This document shows positions 24,514-32,045 of a stretch of 64,000 nt of DNA, in pieces. The position numbers and the translations under genes are program-made. The notes under the pieces are model-generated. The model saw nothing but the letters and a program-made list of their open reading frames with translations, was not told where the DNA came from and made no database searches. Source of the stretch: JADFRG01 sp036986135. Its GTDB lineage: Bacteria; Chloroflexota; Anaerolineae; Anaerolineales; E44-bin32. Positions within the stretch are counted from its first letter, which is position 1. Every line of letters begins with the position of its first letter. The stretch spans positions 32,370-96,369 of the forward strand of contig BTQZ01000005.1 in assembly GCA_036986135.1 (NCBI GenBank). The letters are read 5' to 3'.

Positions 24514-24545
24514 TGGACTGCCCCTTTATGCACGAATAAGGCCGG

Positions 24546-24574
24546 ATTATAGCACGCCGTACAATATTCGTCAA
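24546..24574 (-). promoter_or_regulatory. promoter of the suf operon
   Basis: On the minus strand TTGACG (24569-24574) and TATAAT (24546-24551) are 17 bases apart, with a TGC extension before the -10. Transcription should start near 24539, about 25 bases before the sufC start. AATATT repeats overlap the -35. Confidence 0.8.
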
Positions 24575-24686
24575 TATTCTTTGAAATATTACCACGTCTA
24601 AGGGGCGCCCCCTTTGCCGAAAGCCATTCGGCGCGCAAAATCTGGTTCGATTGGTCCTAATAAATATAGCAAATATGAGAAATATT
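24563..24686. repeat. AATATT-type repeats spaced 9-12 bp in the suf/sufR divergent promoter
   Basis: Six AATATT/AAATAT boxes occur: 24563-24568, 24573-24578 and 24585-24590 over the suf promoter, and 24662-24667, 24671-24676 and 24680-24686 over the sufR promoter. They are spaced at about one helical turn and overlap both -35 regions, so they are good candidates for the binding sites of the divergently encoded SufR. The surrounding DNA is GC-rich, which makes the cluster stand out. Confidence 0.55.
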
Positions 24687-24714
24687 GACCTGGAAAGGGG
24701 CCGCATGCTATACT
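24685..24714 (+). promoter_or_regulatory. promoter of sufR
   Basis: TTGACC (24685-24690) and TATACT (24709-24714) are 18 bases apart, with TGC before the -10. The start codon follows after nine bases, so the 5' leader is only about two or three bases long. Confidence 0.7.
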
Positions 24715-24723
24715 TTCTTTGTT

Positions 24724-25362
24724 ATGGCATCCCCCACGCGAGAGGTCATTCTGCGGAGGCTCAAGGCGCAAGGAAAGTGCACCGTGAACGATCTGGCGGA
24801 AGCGGCAGAAGTATCACCCGTTTCCGTGCGTCACCATATATCTGCGCTGCAGGCGAAGGATCTTGTGGTGGCGGAAGAGGTCAAGCACGGCGTTGGCCGG
24901 CCCTATCACGTTTTTTCTTTGACCGAAAAGGCCTTCGAGCTCTATCCGGGGCGATATTTCAAGCTGACCAACCGACTGCTCGATGAGATCAAGGATCACG
25001 TGTCGGAGGAGCTCATAACCGAGCTATTCACCGGCGTGGCGAATGCGATGGCAATTCAGTATGCGGTGCAGCTCAAGGGTCTGTCGCTTGAGGAGCGCCT
25101 GCCGCGTTTGATGGAGATGCTTGGGGAGGAAGGCTTTGACGCTGAGTATGAGTGGCGCGGGGACGAAGTGATTATCCACGAGCTCGGATGCCCCTACGTT
25201 CAAATCGGGCGAATGCACCCTGAGGTCTGCGCAGTGGACACTCACTTTATCGCTACCGCGCTTGATCTACCCACGGAGCGCGTGAATTGCCTGCTGGACG
25301 GCGATACCCATTGCACCTTCACGCTGAAGGTGCTGGAATCGAAGGAGGAATTCCCCGCATGA
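24724..25362 (+). CDS. sufR: SufR-like Fe-S-sensing transcriptional regulator
   Basis: A 212-residue DeoR/ArsR-like winged-helix regulator. Residues 1-70 hold the helix-turn-helix (VNDLAEAAEVSPVSVRHHISALQ). The C-terminal part carries four cysteines in C-x12-C-x19-C-x7-C (CPY, EVC, NCLL, THC), fitting a [4Fe-4S] cluster as in SufR, which represses the suf operon when its cluster is intact. It is divergent from sufC and nearly leaderless. Its stop overlaps the next gene as ATGA. The cysteine spacing differs somewhat from cyanobacterial SufR. Confidence 0.88.
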   Translation: MASPTREVILRRLKAQGKCTVNDLAEAAEVSPVSVRHHISALQAKDLVVAEEVKHGVGRPYHVFSLTEKAFELYPGRYFKLTNRLLDEIKDHVSEELITELFTGVANAMAIQYAVQLKGLSLEERLPRLMEMLGEEGFDAEYEWRGDEVIIHELGCPYVQIGRMHPEVCAVDTHFIATALDLPTERVNCLLDGDTHCTFTLKVLESKEEFPA

Positions 25363-25703
25363 GCGAGGATGCAGTACAGAGCGCGATCTGGGAAGCGGAT
25401 TCCACGAACCCCGAGCAGTCCGAACAGGTACGGCAAGCACTGCGACAGGTGATGGATCCGGAGATCGGATTAAGTGTAATTGAGCTGGGCCTGATCCGTG
25501 ACCTGAAGATCGAGGATTCCACACAACAGGTGAAGATGATCTTGACCACTCCGTTTTGCCCGTATGGACCCGCCCTCCTGGAGACATCGCGCGCCAAGGC
25601 CGAAGAAGCCACCGGAAAGGTAACTACCATCGAGATGTCGATGGATCCGTGGGATCCGAGCATGATGGAAGAGGGCGTCGGCGCTGACTGGGGGCTATTC
25701 TAG
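25359..25703 (+). CDS. MIP18/DUF59 family protein, SufT-like
   Basis: A 114-residue protein with the DUF59 core: VMDPEIGLSVIELGLIRDLKI (about 26-46), MILTTPFCPYGPALL with one conserved cysteine (about 55-69) and a C-terminal DPWDPSMM. Proteins of this family (SufT, CIA2-like, PaaD) help to mature Fe-S proteins or carry clusters. It is translationally coupled to sufR through ATGA, which ties it to Fe-S homeostasis even though it is on the other strand from the suf operon. It is followed by a strong terminator. Confidence 0.88.
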   Translation: MSEDAVQSAIWEADSTNPEQSEQVRQALRQVMDPEIGLSVIELGLIRDLKIEDSTQQVKMILTTPFCPYGPALLETSRAKAEEATGKVTTIEMSMDPWDPSMMEEGVGADWGLF

Positions 25704-25734
25704 CCAATCGACGCAAACAGATAGAATACGCAAG

Positions 25735-25767
25735 AGGCCGAGAGCGACAGGCTCTCGGCCTTTTTAT
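25735..25767 (+). terminator. Rho-independent terminator after the sufT-like gene
   Basis: An 11-bp perfect stem (AGGCCGAGAGC with GCTCTCGGCCT) and a five-base loop are followed by TTTTTATT. Confidence 0.92.
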
Positions 25768-25839
25768 TGTTTGCCTCTTATGCACCGTGCCGCGATTTAG
25801 GCCGGCGGCGCTCCCCTTCATTAGGTTTTGATGCGATGG

Positions 25840-26136
25840 TTAGGCGACAAGCGCCTTTGATTCGCGCCGCCGGCGCTCCATGAGACCGACGAGACCTAGT
25901 AAGCCCAGCAAGATGCGGATTGCGAATCCCAGCGCGCTAGCAGCAAAGATGATGATGGAGGCCAGGATCAGCACCAGCACCCATGGGGAGAGCACCCGAC
26001 CTCCCTTGATCGTCACCAGCCGCGCGCGCAGATCGCTCACAAAGGAGGGGTTCGGCTCGACAGGAACGAGCGAATCCTCAAGCAGTTCCTCGATCCTCTT
26101 ACGATCTAACCTCTGACGGTTCCAACCGATGCGCAT
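25840..26136 (-). CDS. small membrane protein, putative anti-sigma factor
   Basis: A 98-residue protein. The N-terminal 45 residues are charged (RKRIEELLEDSLVPVEPNPSFVSDLRARL), followed by one long or two short hydrophobic segments (about 48-85) and a basic tail. The PxPxFVxxLRxRL string resembles the cytoplasmic start of membrane anti-sigma factors of ECF systems. It begins six bases after the sigma factor stop on the same strand. I infer that it holds or signals to that sigma factor, but no zinc anti-sigma motif is present. Confidence 0.7.
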   Translation of the reverse strand: MRIGWNRQRLDRKRIEELLEDSLVPVEPNPSFVSDLRARLVTIKGGRVLSPWVLVLILASIIIFAASALGFAIRILLGLLGLVGLMERRRRESKALVA

Positions 26137-26142
26137 CTGTCC

Positions 26143-26718
26143 CTAATCCGGGCTTCCTGTTGCCCCGTCATCCATCATTTTGATCTGGTCCCGAAGCGAG
26201 TTCAGCGTCCGATGGTAAAGGCTTTTAATGGCACCCTCCGTACGACCCATGATCTGGCCGATTTCGGCATTCGAAAGCCGCTCGACGAATTTCAGGATCA
26301 GCAATTGCTGGCGATCGGGCGGCAGCTTGCGCACCGCCCGCAGCAGCATCCAGTTCTGCTCCTGCGCCATGGCCAGCGCTTCCGGGTGCGTGATCGCGCC
26401 GGTGTCGGCCACATGGTCTTCCAGCGGCACGACCGGGCGTCGGCTCCGATCACGATGCCAGTTCGCCACCAGATTGTGCGCGATCCGGTACAGCCAGGCG
26501 GAGAACGGCACGCCCTGGTCCTGGAAGTTCCCCACGTGCCCAAGCGCTCGCTGGAAGACCCGCGCCGTTAAATCCTCGGCGTCCTGATAGTCGCCGGTGC
26601 GATAGTAGATGTAGTTGTAAATGCGCGTAACATGTCGATTGTAGAGCTCGCCGAACGCCTCCGGCTCGGAAGCGGCCCGTCGAACGAGCTCCATCTCATC
26701 GCTTTCATAGGGCGTCAC
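26143..26718 (-). CDS. ECF-type RNA polymerase sigma factor
   Basis: A 191-residue sigma-70 family protein with region 2 (AFGELYNRHVTRIYNYIYYRTGDYQDAEDLTARVFQRA, about 21-58; the DAEDLT motif contacts the -10) and region 4 (LPPDRQQLLILKFVERLSNAEIGQIMGRTEGAIKSLYHRTL, about 131-172). Domains 1 and 3 are missing, which defines the ECF group. The downstream small membrane protein is a plausible anti-sigma partner. The target regulon is not visible. Confidence 0.92.
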   Translation of the reverse strand: MTPYESDEMELVRRAASEPEAFGELYNRHVTRIYNYIYYRTGDYQDAEDLTARVFQRALGHVGNFQDQGVPFSAWLYRIAHNLVANWHRDRSRRPVVPLEDHVADTGAITHPEALAMAQEQNWMLLRAVRKLPPDRQQLLILKFVERLSNAEIGQIMGRTEGAIKSLYHRTLNSLRDQIKMMDDGATGSPD

Positions 26719-26880
26719 TTTTCTTCCCGCCCCGGCCCGTCCGCTTCCTTAAAACAAACCCCAACCATCACAGCTGGTTGCCCTCAAATCATAGCCTTCT
26801 GGTCCTCCCGCATCCCGCGGGGCGCGCAGTATAGCACAGCGGTTATACTGCATGCGCCTGCCGTAGGACAGACCCCGCGC

Positions 26881-29703
26881 ATGCAGACCCTCGTTTCGCT
26901 GGACATCGAAACAACCGGCTTAGATCCAGTGACGGATGCCATCATCGAGATCGGCGCCGTCAGGTTCCGCGATTCGCGGCAGGAAGATGAATGGACGCGG
27001 CTTGTGAATCCGGGGCGACCCCTCTCTCGCTTTATCACGCAGCTTACCGGGATCACCGACGAGATGCTATCCGGAGCGCCCAGAATCAATGAGGTTCTCG
27101 AATCGCTCGAGGCTTTTGTGGGCGAGGATCCGATTGTAGGTCACCGGGTGGAGTTCGACCTCAGTTTCCTCCGTCGTCGGGGCCTCTTCGGATCCAATCT
27201 ACCGCTCGATACCTACGATCTGGCTGCCGTAGTTCTGCCCGACGCCGGACGCTACAGCCTGGGGGCGCTGGCCAGCCTTCTGAAGGTCCCTTCTATGAGC
27301 GCCCATCGGGCGCTGGACGACGCCAAGACCACGATGCATGTGTTCAAGCGGCTGTATGAGCACGTGATGGAGCTCCCGTACCCGCTTTTGAAGGCCCTCA
27401 GCGAGATGGCGCAGCCTATAGACTGGGGCGCCGGCTGGGTATTTGAGGCGGCAATGGACGAGCGAATCGAATCGGGCGAAAAAGTTCCGGAAAACGGCCG
27501 GCTCGACTTTGCTTCATTCGTCTCACATCCGAGCTCTGAGCGCGCTCTTATGCCGCTCGACGAACCTGCGGGCATCGATATCGAGGAATTGGCGAGCCTG
27601 ATCGAGCCCGGGGGCGCGCTCTCGCAGGCAATTGAGGGTTATGAGAACCGAACTCAGCAGGTCCAGATGCTCAAGGCAGTAGGCGAGGCTCTGGCCGAGA
27701 GTCGCCACCTGTTGGTCGAAGCCGGCACGGGGACTGGAAAGTCGATGGCCTATCTCATTCCCAGCCTTGAGTGGGCGGTGACGACCGGTCTTCGCGTATT
27801 GATCTCCACTAATACCATCAACCTCCAGGATCAACTGGTCCACAAGGACATTCCAGATTTGCAGGCCGCGCTGGGGAAGGACTACAAAGCGGCGGTGCTA
27901 AAGGGCCGGCGGAATTATCTCTGTCCGCGCCGGCTATCTGCCATGGCCCGCATAGGTCCACACAATGCGGAAGAGGCACGTATCTTTGCCAAGGTGTTGG
28001 TCTGGCTGGCAAAAGGAGGCACGGGTGATGTCAGCGAGATCAATATCCGCGGACCGGTGGAGGCGGCAATCTGGTCGCGGCTGTCCTCAGACTACGAGGA
28101 CTGCAGCATGGAGGCCTGTCTGCAGCACACTGGCGGGACCTGCCCCTATTATCGATCTCGCCGGGAGGCGGAGTGCGCGCATGTGGTAATCGTCAATCAT
28201 GCGCTGCTGCTGGCGGATATCGCAACCGGAAATCGCGTGATACCGGACTATCAATACCTTGTCATCGATGAGGGACATCATCTGGAAGCCGCTACTACTC
28301 GCGGTCTTCGATTTGATGTCACGGAGGCCGATCTCAATCGGGTGCTGCGGGAATTGTCGGGGACCACAACCCAACGCGTGCTTCAGTTGGCGAAGGAGAC
28401 CCTGCCGGCGGAGCAATTTGCACAGTTTCAGCCCATCGCCACCACCGTAACTGAGTCGGCGCGTGAGGCTCAGCAATTGACGGCAAGATTCTTTAAGCGT
28501 CTCCTGGAGTTCATGGACCGCCGGCGGGACGGTCGTCCAGTCGGTCGCTACGGCCAGCAGGAACGGATATTGCCTTCCACCCGCACCCTCCCCTTCTGGA
28601 GCGAAGTTGAGATCGGATGGGATGAACTTCGCAATCCGCTGTCCAAAGTCTTGGATTCGCTTCAGGGCATCATCGCTGCGTCCGAAGAAATCGGTGAGCG
28701 CGCGATCGAAGCGCCGGCGGAAGGCCTGCTGCTAGTTTCGGATGCCGGCCTCTCGGAGGATCTGGCAGTAAGCCTGCGCGCGCTGGCTGGTGATCTTGGC
28801 GAGATCATCGCCAGCCTGGACGAACTGATATTTCAAGCCGATCCTCAGCGCATTTACTGGCTCGAACTGCGGGGTGAACCGGGCCACCTATCCATGCACG
28901 CCGCTCCGCTTGAGGTCGGTCCTCTGGTTGAGAAATACATCTGGCACGAGAAAGAGTCTGTGGTGGTCACTTCGGCCACGCTGACGACGGCCGGGGAGTT
29001 CGACTACATTCGGCGTCGGCTCGGCGCGACGGATGCCGACGAACTGGCTTTAGGTTCGCCCTTCGACTTCGAGAGCTCTACGCTGCTGTACCTCATCAAT
29101 GACATTCCGGAACCGCAGGAGCGCCGAGCGTACCAGGCGGCTTTCGAGCGCGGTCTTGTTTCGCTCTGTCGAGCCACCGGCGGGCGCGCGCTGGTGCTGT
29201 TCACCTCCAACCAGCAGCTTATGACGACCGCCAGGGCAATTTCAGCCCCCCTCGCCAGTGAGGGCATCGTCGTGCTGGAGCAGAGTGCCGGAGCCTCCCG
29301 CCACGCCCTGCTCGAGAACTTTCGCTCTACCGAGCAAGCCGTGCTGCTGGGCTCGAGATCGTTTTGGGAAGGGGTAGATATTCCGGGCGATGCGTTGTCG
29401 GTGCTGGCGATCGCCCGGCTTCCGTTCGATGTGCCGAGCGATCCGATCATCGCCGCCCGGGCCGAGACCTATGAGAACTCCTTCGGCGAGTACTCGCTTC
29501 CGGAAGCAATCTTGCGCTTTCGCCAAGGGTTCGGCCGGCTGATCCGCACTCGCTCCGATCGGGGCATCGTGGTGAGCTTCGATAGCCGATTGCTTACCAA
29601 GAGCTATGGCAGGGCATTTATCCACTCCCTCCCGAATGTGACTCAACACATCGGACCCATGAACGACCTGCCCGGCCAGGCGGCGCGTTGGCTGGGGATC
29701 TAG
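26881..29703 (+). CDS. dinG: DinG-type ATP-dependent helicase fused to a DnaQ-like 3'-5' exonuclease
   Basis: A 940-residue fusion. Residues 1-165 form an exonuclease domain with SLDIETTGLDP (ExoI DxE), GHRVEFDLSFL (ExoII) and HRALDDAKTT (ExoIII). Residues about 250-935 form a DinG/XPD-like superfamily 2 helicase with Walker A EAGTGTGKS (about 281) and motif II VIDEGHH (about 460; DEGH instead of DEAH). Between them lie cysteines at LCPRR, MEAC, GTC and AEC that could bind an Fe-S cluster as in other DinG/XPD enzymes. The layout matches the DinG of Firmicutes and Chloroflexota. The start is the ATG opening the exonuclease motif; earlier in-frame starts run into the divergent sigma gene. Confidence 0.93.
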   Translation: MQTLVSLDIETTGLDPVTDAIIEIGAVRFRDSRQEDEWTRLVNPGRPLSRFITQLTGITDEMLSGAPRINEVLESLEAFVGEDPIVGHRVEFDLSFLRRRGLFGSNLPLDTYDLAAVVLPDAGRYSLGALASLLKVPSMSAHRALDDAKTTMHVFKRLYEHVMELPYPLLKALSEMAQPIDWGAGWVFEAAMDERIESGEKVPENGRLDFASFVSHPSSERALMPLDEPAGIDIEELASLIEPGGALSQAIEGYENRTQQVQMLKAVGEALAESRHLLVEAGTGTGKSMAYLIPSLEWAVTTGLRVLISTNTINLQDQLVHKDIPDLQAALGKDYKAAVLKGRRNYLCPRRLSAMARIGPHNAEEARIFAKVLVWLAKGGTGDVSEINIRGPVEAAIWSRLSSDYEDCSMEACLQHTGGTCPYYRSRREAECAHVVIVNHALLLADIATGNRVIPDYQYLVIDEGHHLEAATTRGLRFDVTEADLNRVLRELSGTTTQRVLQLAKETLPAEQFAQFQPIATTVTESAREAQQLTARFFKRLLEFMDRRRDGRPVGRYGQQERILPSTRTLPFWSEVEIGWDELRNPLSKVLDSLQGIIAASEEIGERAIEAPAEGLLLVSDAGLSEDLAVSLRALAGDLGEIIASLDELIFQADPQRIYWLELRGEPGHLSMHAAPLEVGPLVEKYIWHEKESVVVTSATLTTAGEFDYIRRRLGATDADELALGSPFDFESSTLLYLINDIPEPQERRAYQAAFERGLVSLCRATGGRALVLFTSNQQLMTTARAISAPLASEGIVVLEQSAGASRHALLENFRSTEQAVLLGSRSFWEGVDIPGDALSVLAIARLPFDVPSDPIIAARAETYENSFGEYSLPEAILRFRQGFGRLIRTRSDRGIVVSFDSRLLTKSYGRAFIHSLPNVTQHIGPMNDLPGQAARWLGI

Positions 29704-29815
29704 GAATTCATAGCATCGACCCCTCTCCGACTCCCGCACTCTCCCGCATCTCCCCCAGCGCGCACTTATGTTGAGTGTAGACCCCGCCGGATCTTCTCGC
29801 CCGATTGCACCGCGC

Positions 29816-29821
29816 TATAAT
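29816..29821 (+). promoter_or_regulatory. -10 element of efp
   Basis: A consensus TATAAT is followed after ten bases by the ATG at 29832, leaving a 5' leader of about three or four bases and no ribosome-binding site. Confidence 0.6.
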
Positions 29822-29831
29822 CCAAACCGCC

Positions 29832-30389
29832 ATGATTGACGTAAACGAACTTCGCAGCGGGGTCACCTTTGAGCTGGACGGACAGATCTACAAGGTGATC
29901 GAGTACTCGCATCACAAACCGGGTCGCGGCAAGGCCACCATTCGCCTCAAAGTGCGCGATCTACGCAGCGGCGCGCTGTTGGAAAAGACCTTTAACTCCG
30001 GCGATCGCGTCCAGGATATCCGCCTCGACTACCGGATGGCCCAATTTCTTTACCGCGAGGGCGATCTATTCACATTCATGGACAATGAGACCTATGAGCA
30101 GCCTACGCTCAACGCCTCAATCCTCGGAGATGCGGTTAAGTACCTGACCGATGGACTGGAGGTGAAACTAACTTTCAATGACAATGAACCACTCGAGATC
30201 GAGCTGCCAAGCGCGGTGGACCTCGAAGTTACGGAGGCCGAAACTAGCGTAAAGGGCGACACCGCCACGGGCGCCACCAAGAGCGTCACCACCGAGACCG
30301 GCATAAAGGTGCAGGTCCCCCTATTCATCGAGGCCGGCAACACCATTCGCGTCGACACTCGCAATGGCGAGTATGTCACGCGCGTATAG
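29832..30389 (+). CDS. efp: elongation factor P
   Basis: A 185-residue three-domain EF-P (KOW-like N-terminal domain and two OB domains), ending with GNTIRVDTRNGEYVTRV. It helps the ribosome to form Pro-Pro bonds. At the tip of the domain I loop the sequence is KPGRGKA, so Arg32 stands where the modified lysine of Escherichia coli (K34) would be. Arg at this place is rhamnosylated in some proteobacteria, but no EarP-like gene is seen nearby and many bacteria have unmodified Arg. It is expressed from its own near-leaderless promoter. Confidence 0.95.
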   Translation: MIDVNELRSGVTFELDGQIYKVIEYSHHKPGRGKATIRLKVRDLRSGALLEKTFNSGDRVQDIRLDYRMAQFLYREGDLFTFMDNETYEQPTLNASILGDAVKYLTDGLEVKLTFNDNEPLEIELPSAVDLEVTEAETSVKGDTATGATKSVTTETGIKVQVPLFIEAGNTIRVDTRNGEYVTRV

Positions 30390-30432
30390 CCCTCCCCTTT
30401 AACCTCAAGCTCACCCACTAGCGGCATTCGCT

Positions 30433-30441
30433 TGCTATAAT
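30433..30441 (+). promoter_or_regulatory. extended -10 upstream of the Cys-rich protein gene
   Basis: TGCTATAAT, an extended consensus -10. The transcript would start near 30448, giving a leader of about 155 bases before the ATG at 30603. Confidence 0.55.
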
Positions 30442-30450
30442 CTGGCCGGC

Positions 30451-30516
30451 TTGGATCGGGAAGATACTGGAGCGGAATCGCCGGCGAATTCGGCCCGCGC
30501 CCACGCCGATCTTTAG
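30451..30516 (+). other. possible 21-codon leader ORF (TTG start)
   Basis: A TTG nine bases after the -10 opens a 21-codon frame (LDREDTGAESPANSARAHADL) ending at TAG. The position at the mRNA 5' end resembles the arginine leader peptide elsewhere in this window. No terminator follows, so attenuation is not indicated. Confidence 0.25.
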
Positions 30517-30602
30517 TCGGCCAAGAAGCGCCAAGCGACACGCCCTAGACAAGGCATTCCGCAAGCCCGCTATACGGCCGCGAAAAATCGAGAGTTTTGG
30601 CT

Positions 30603-30947
30603 ATGCGCACACCAGCCGGGACGGAATGTCCCTACTATTTTGAGGACTACCACCGTGGTCGAGAGCGGCAGGAGTGCCGACTGATTGCGGAGTCGCCTAA
30701 CGGCGGCACCTGGGCACCCGATTTGTGCGGCAAGTGTCGCGTGCCGCGCATTGCCATGGCGAACGCCTGCCAGAATCTTGTGCTGGAAGCCAAGGTCAAA
30801 TCGGGAATCCTCGGTATGGGACGCGGCGTGGAAGTTTCCTCCTCCTGTGTGTTTACCGCCGAGCCAGTCGAGGTGCCCGAGATTGGATGCGGTCACTGTC
30901 ACGAGTTTCTCGATTTTTCGGTCGCTAGCGATTTCTCACCCGACTGA
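30603..30947 (+). CDS. small Cys-rich protein with eight cysteines
   Basis: A 114-residue protein that I do not recognise. Cysteines are at 9, 25, 42, 45, 56, 82, 96 and 99, including two CxxC pairs (CGKC and CGHC); they could form two metal sites, zinc or Fe-S. The N-terminus (TECPYYFEDYHRGRERQECRL) and VPRIAMANAC are distinctive. There is no signal peptide or membrane helix. It follows efp in the same direction but has its own extended -10 and a long leader. Conserved spacing of the cysteines suggests a real gene. The function is unknown. Confidence 0.75.
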   Translation: MRTPAGTECPYYFEDYHRGRERQECRLIAESPNGGTWAPDLCGKCRVPRIAMANACQNLVLEAKVKSGILGMGRGVEVSSSCVFTAEPVEVPEIGCGHCHEFLDFSVASDFSPD

Positions 30948-31116
30948 ATTCACCCCGCCCCTTCCCTCCTCAGCTCGCCTATCGAAATCCTCGCCGCACT
31001 CGATCCATGAAGTGGTTAAGGAATACACAATCAATTCTTTAGACCTCCATAAGGATTGTCTAGCAAGATGTCTCCGTGTCCGATCAACCCTGTAAGCAAT
31101 TGGAGGAGACAAGATA

Positions 31117-31558
31117 GTGAAAACAAGAAAGCTACTGTTCGGAGTGCTGCTCTCATCGGCCTTCGTGATGGCCGCTTGCAGCCAGCAAGCCCGTGGGTGC
31201 GGATGCTCCCGGACCCGCAGGCCCCGGAGCGGCCTATGAATTCACGGTCGCGGCCTACCCCGGCCAATATCTGACCCTCGCAACGATGTTCGTGCAATCC
31301 AATGACTGGTTCTTTGCCCCAGGTGCGGAGGGCATCGAATTATTCGGAGCCGACAGCAGCCCCGTAAGCGGCGATATCACCGATCGGTTTTTCCTGTGGA
31401 ACGCCGGGACGGAACTCGATCAAACTCCCGGGGAAGGAGCCGACCAGGCTCCCCGGCAGGCAGGACCTAACCTTGGGGAAGATGAGAATGGTTTCGTATC
31501 ACTGGTGGAGGGCTTTACAAACTACCAGATCCTGGTGACGATTACCCCTCAGTCCTAG
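31117..31558 (+). pseudogene. spondin-N domain lipoprotein, interrupted by a frameshift
   Basis: A GTG with GGAGGAG upstream starts a lipoprotein signal peptide (KLLFGVLLSSAFVMAACSQ, lipobox MAAC) that runs into a stop 23 codons later. The overlapping second frame continues as GADAPGPAGPGAAYEF and then YLTLATMFVQSNDWFFAPG, the start of a spondin_N domain, to a TAG. The switch lies between the cysteine and the PVGADAP stretch (about 31180-31200). A single-base indel explains it. Either the gene is dead, or the base is a sequencing error and the product is an intact surface-anchored spondin-type protein of about 146 residues. Confidence 0.75.
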
Positions 31559-31578
31559 GCAGCTACACGCTCAATATG

Positions 31579-31607
31579 AATCCCGGTTTCTTCAAGAAGC
31601 CGGGATT
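31579..31607 (+). terminator. terminator after the spondin-type gene
   Basis: AATCCCGG and CCGGGATT, extended by TTTCTT/AAGAAG with a small loop, are followed by a weak T-rich tail (TTGCTTATT). Confidence 0.65.
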
Positions 31608-32045
31608 TGCTTATTGAAGCAACAGGCGATCGGTGTGCGCCTGCCCTTGTATGCGCATGTCTGGTCTGCGCGCCCTGGTCCAAACAGACTCCCACCGCCC
31701 CACATTCGCTGCAAAATGGGCTCGGGCCAGCCATGCCCGCCAACCCGCGCCGCCAGGCGTGAGGGTCAAAGGCCCGCGCGAGCCCTTTTCATCGGGCAGT
31801 CTATGATTGGATCTGGCCCGGCGACTATCCTTTCTGGGATGTGAAGCGCTGATAGGCTGCATCTGAGTTCGGGCCGGAAGCAGGAGCCCCGGCGCGAACG
31901 CGAGCAATAGCCGCATACAATATCTACAAACCTAACCTTTGAGCTCCGCCCAATCCGTAATTCGGAGCCCGACCCGGGCGCGACCGATCCCCGTCAACTC
32001 AAATGCTCTGTAAATTGGATATCAGGGCGGAGAGGAAGATGTCCA
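31608..32045. other. 438-bp gap without a convincing gene
   Basis: No intact gene is supported. Near 31786-31852 a plus-strand frame reads YDWIWPGDYPFWDVKR and stops, which looks like the tail of a lost protein, but a stop 14 codons upstream closes the frame. A 101-codon minus-strand frame here has no family features. The last bases hold GGAGAGGAAG, the ribosome-binding site of the next gene. Confidence 0.5.

Noticed and set aside
31611..31916. 101-codon minus-strand frame in the gap before the glycosyltransferase
   Set aside because: No ribosome-binding site, no domain, composition like random GC-rich sequence.
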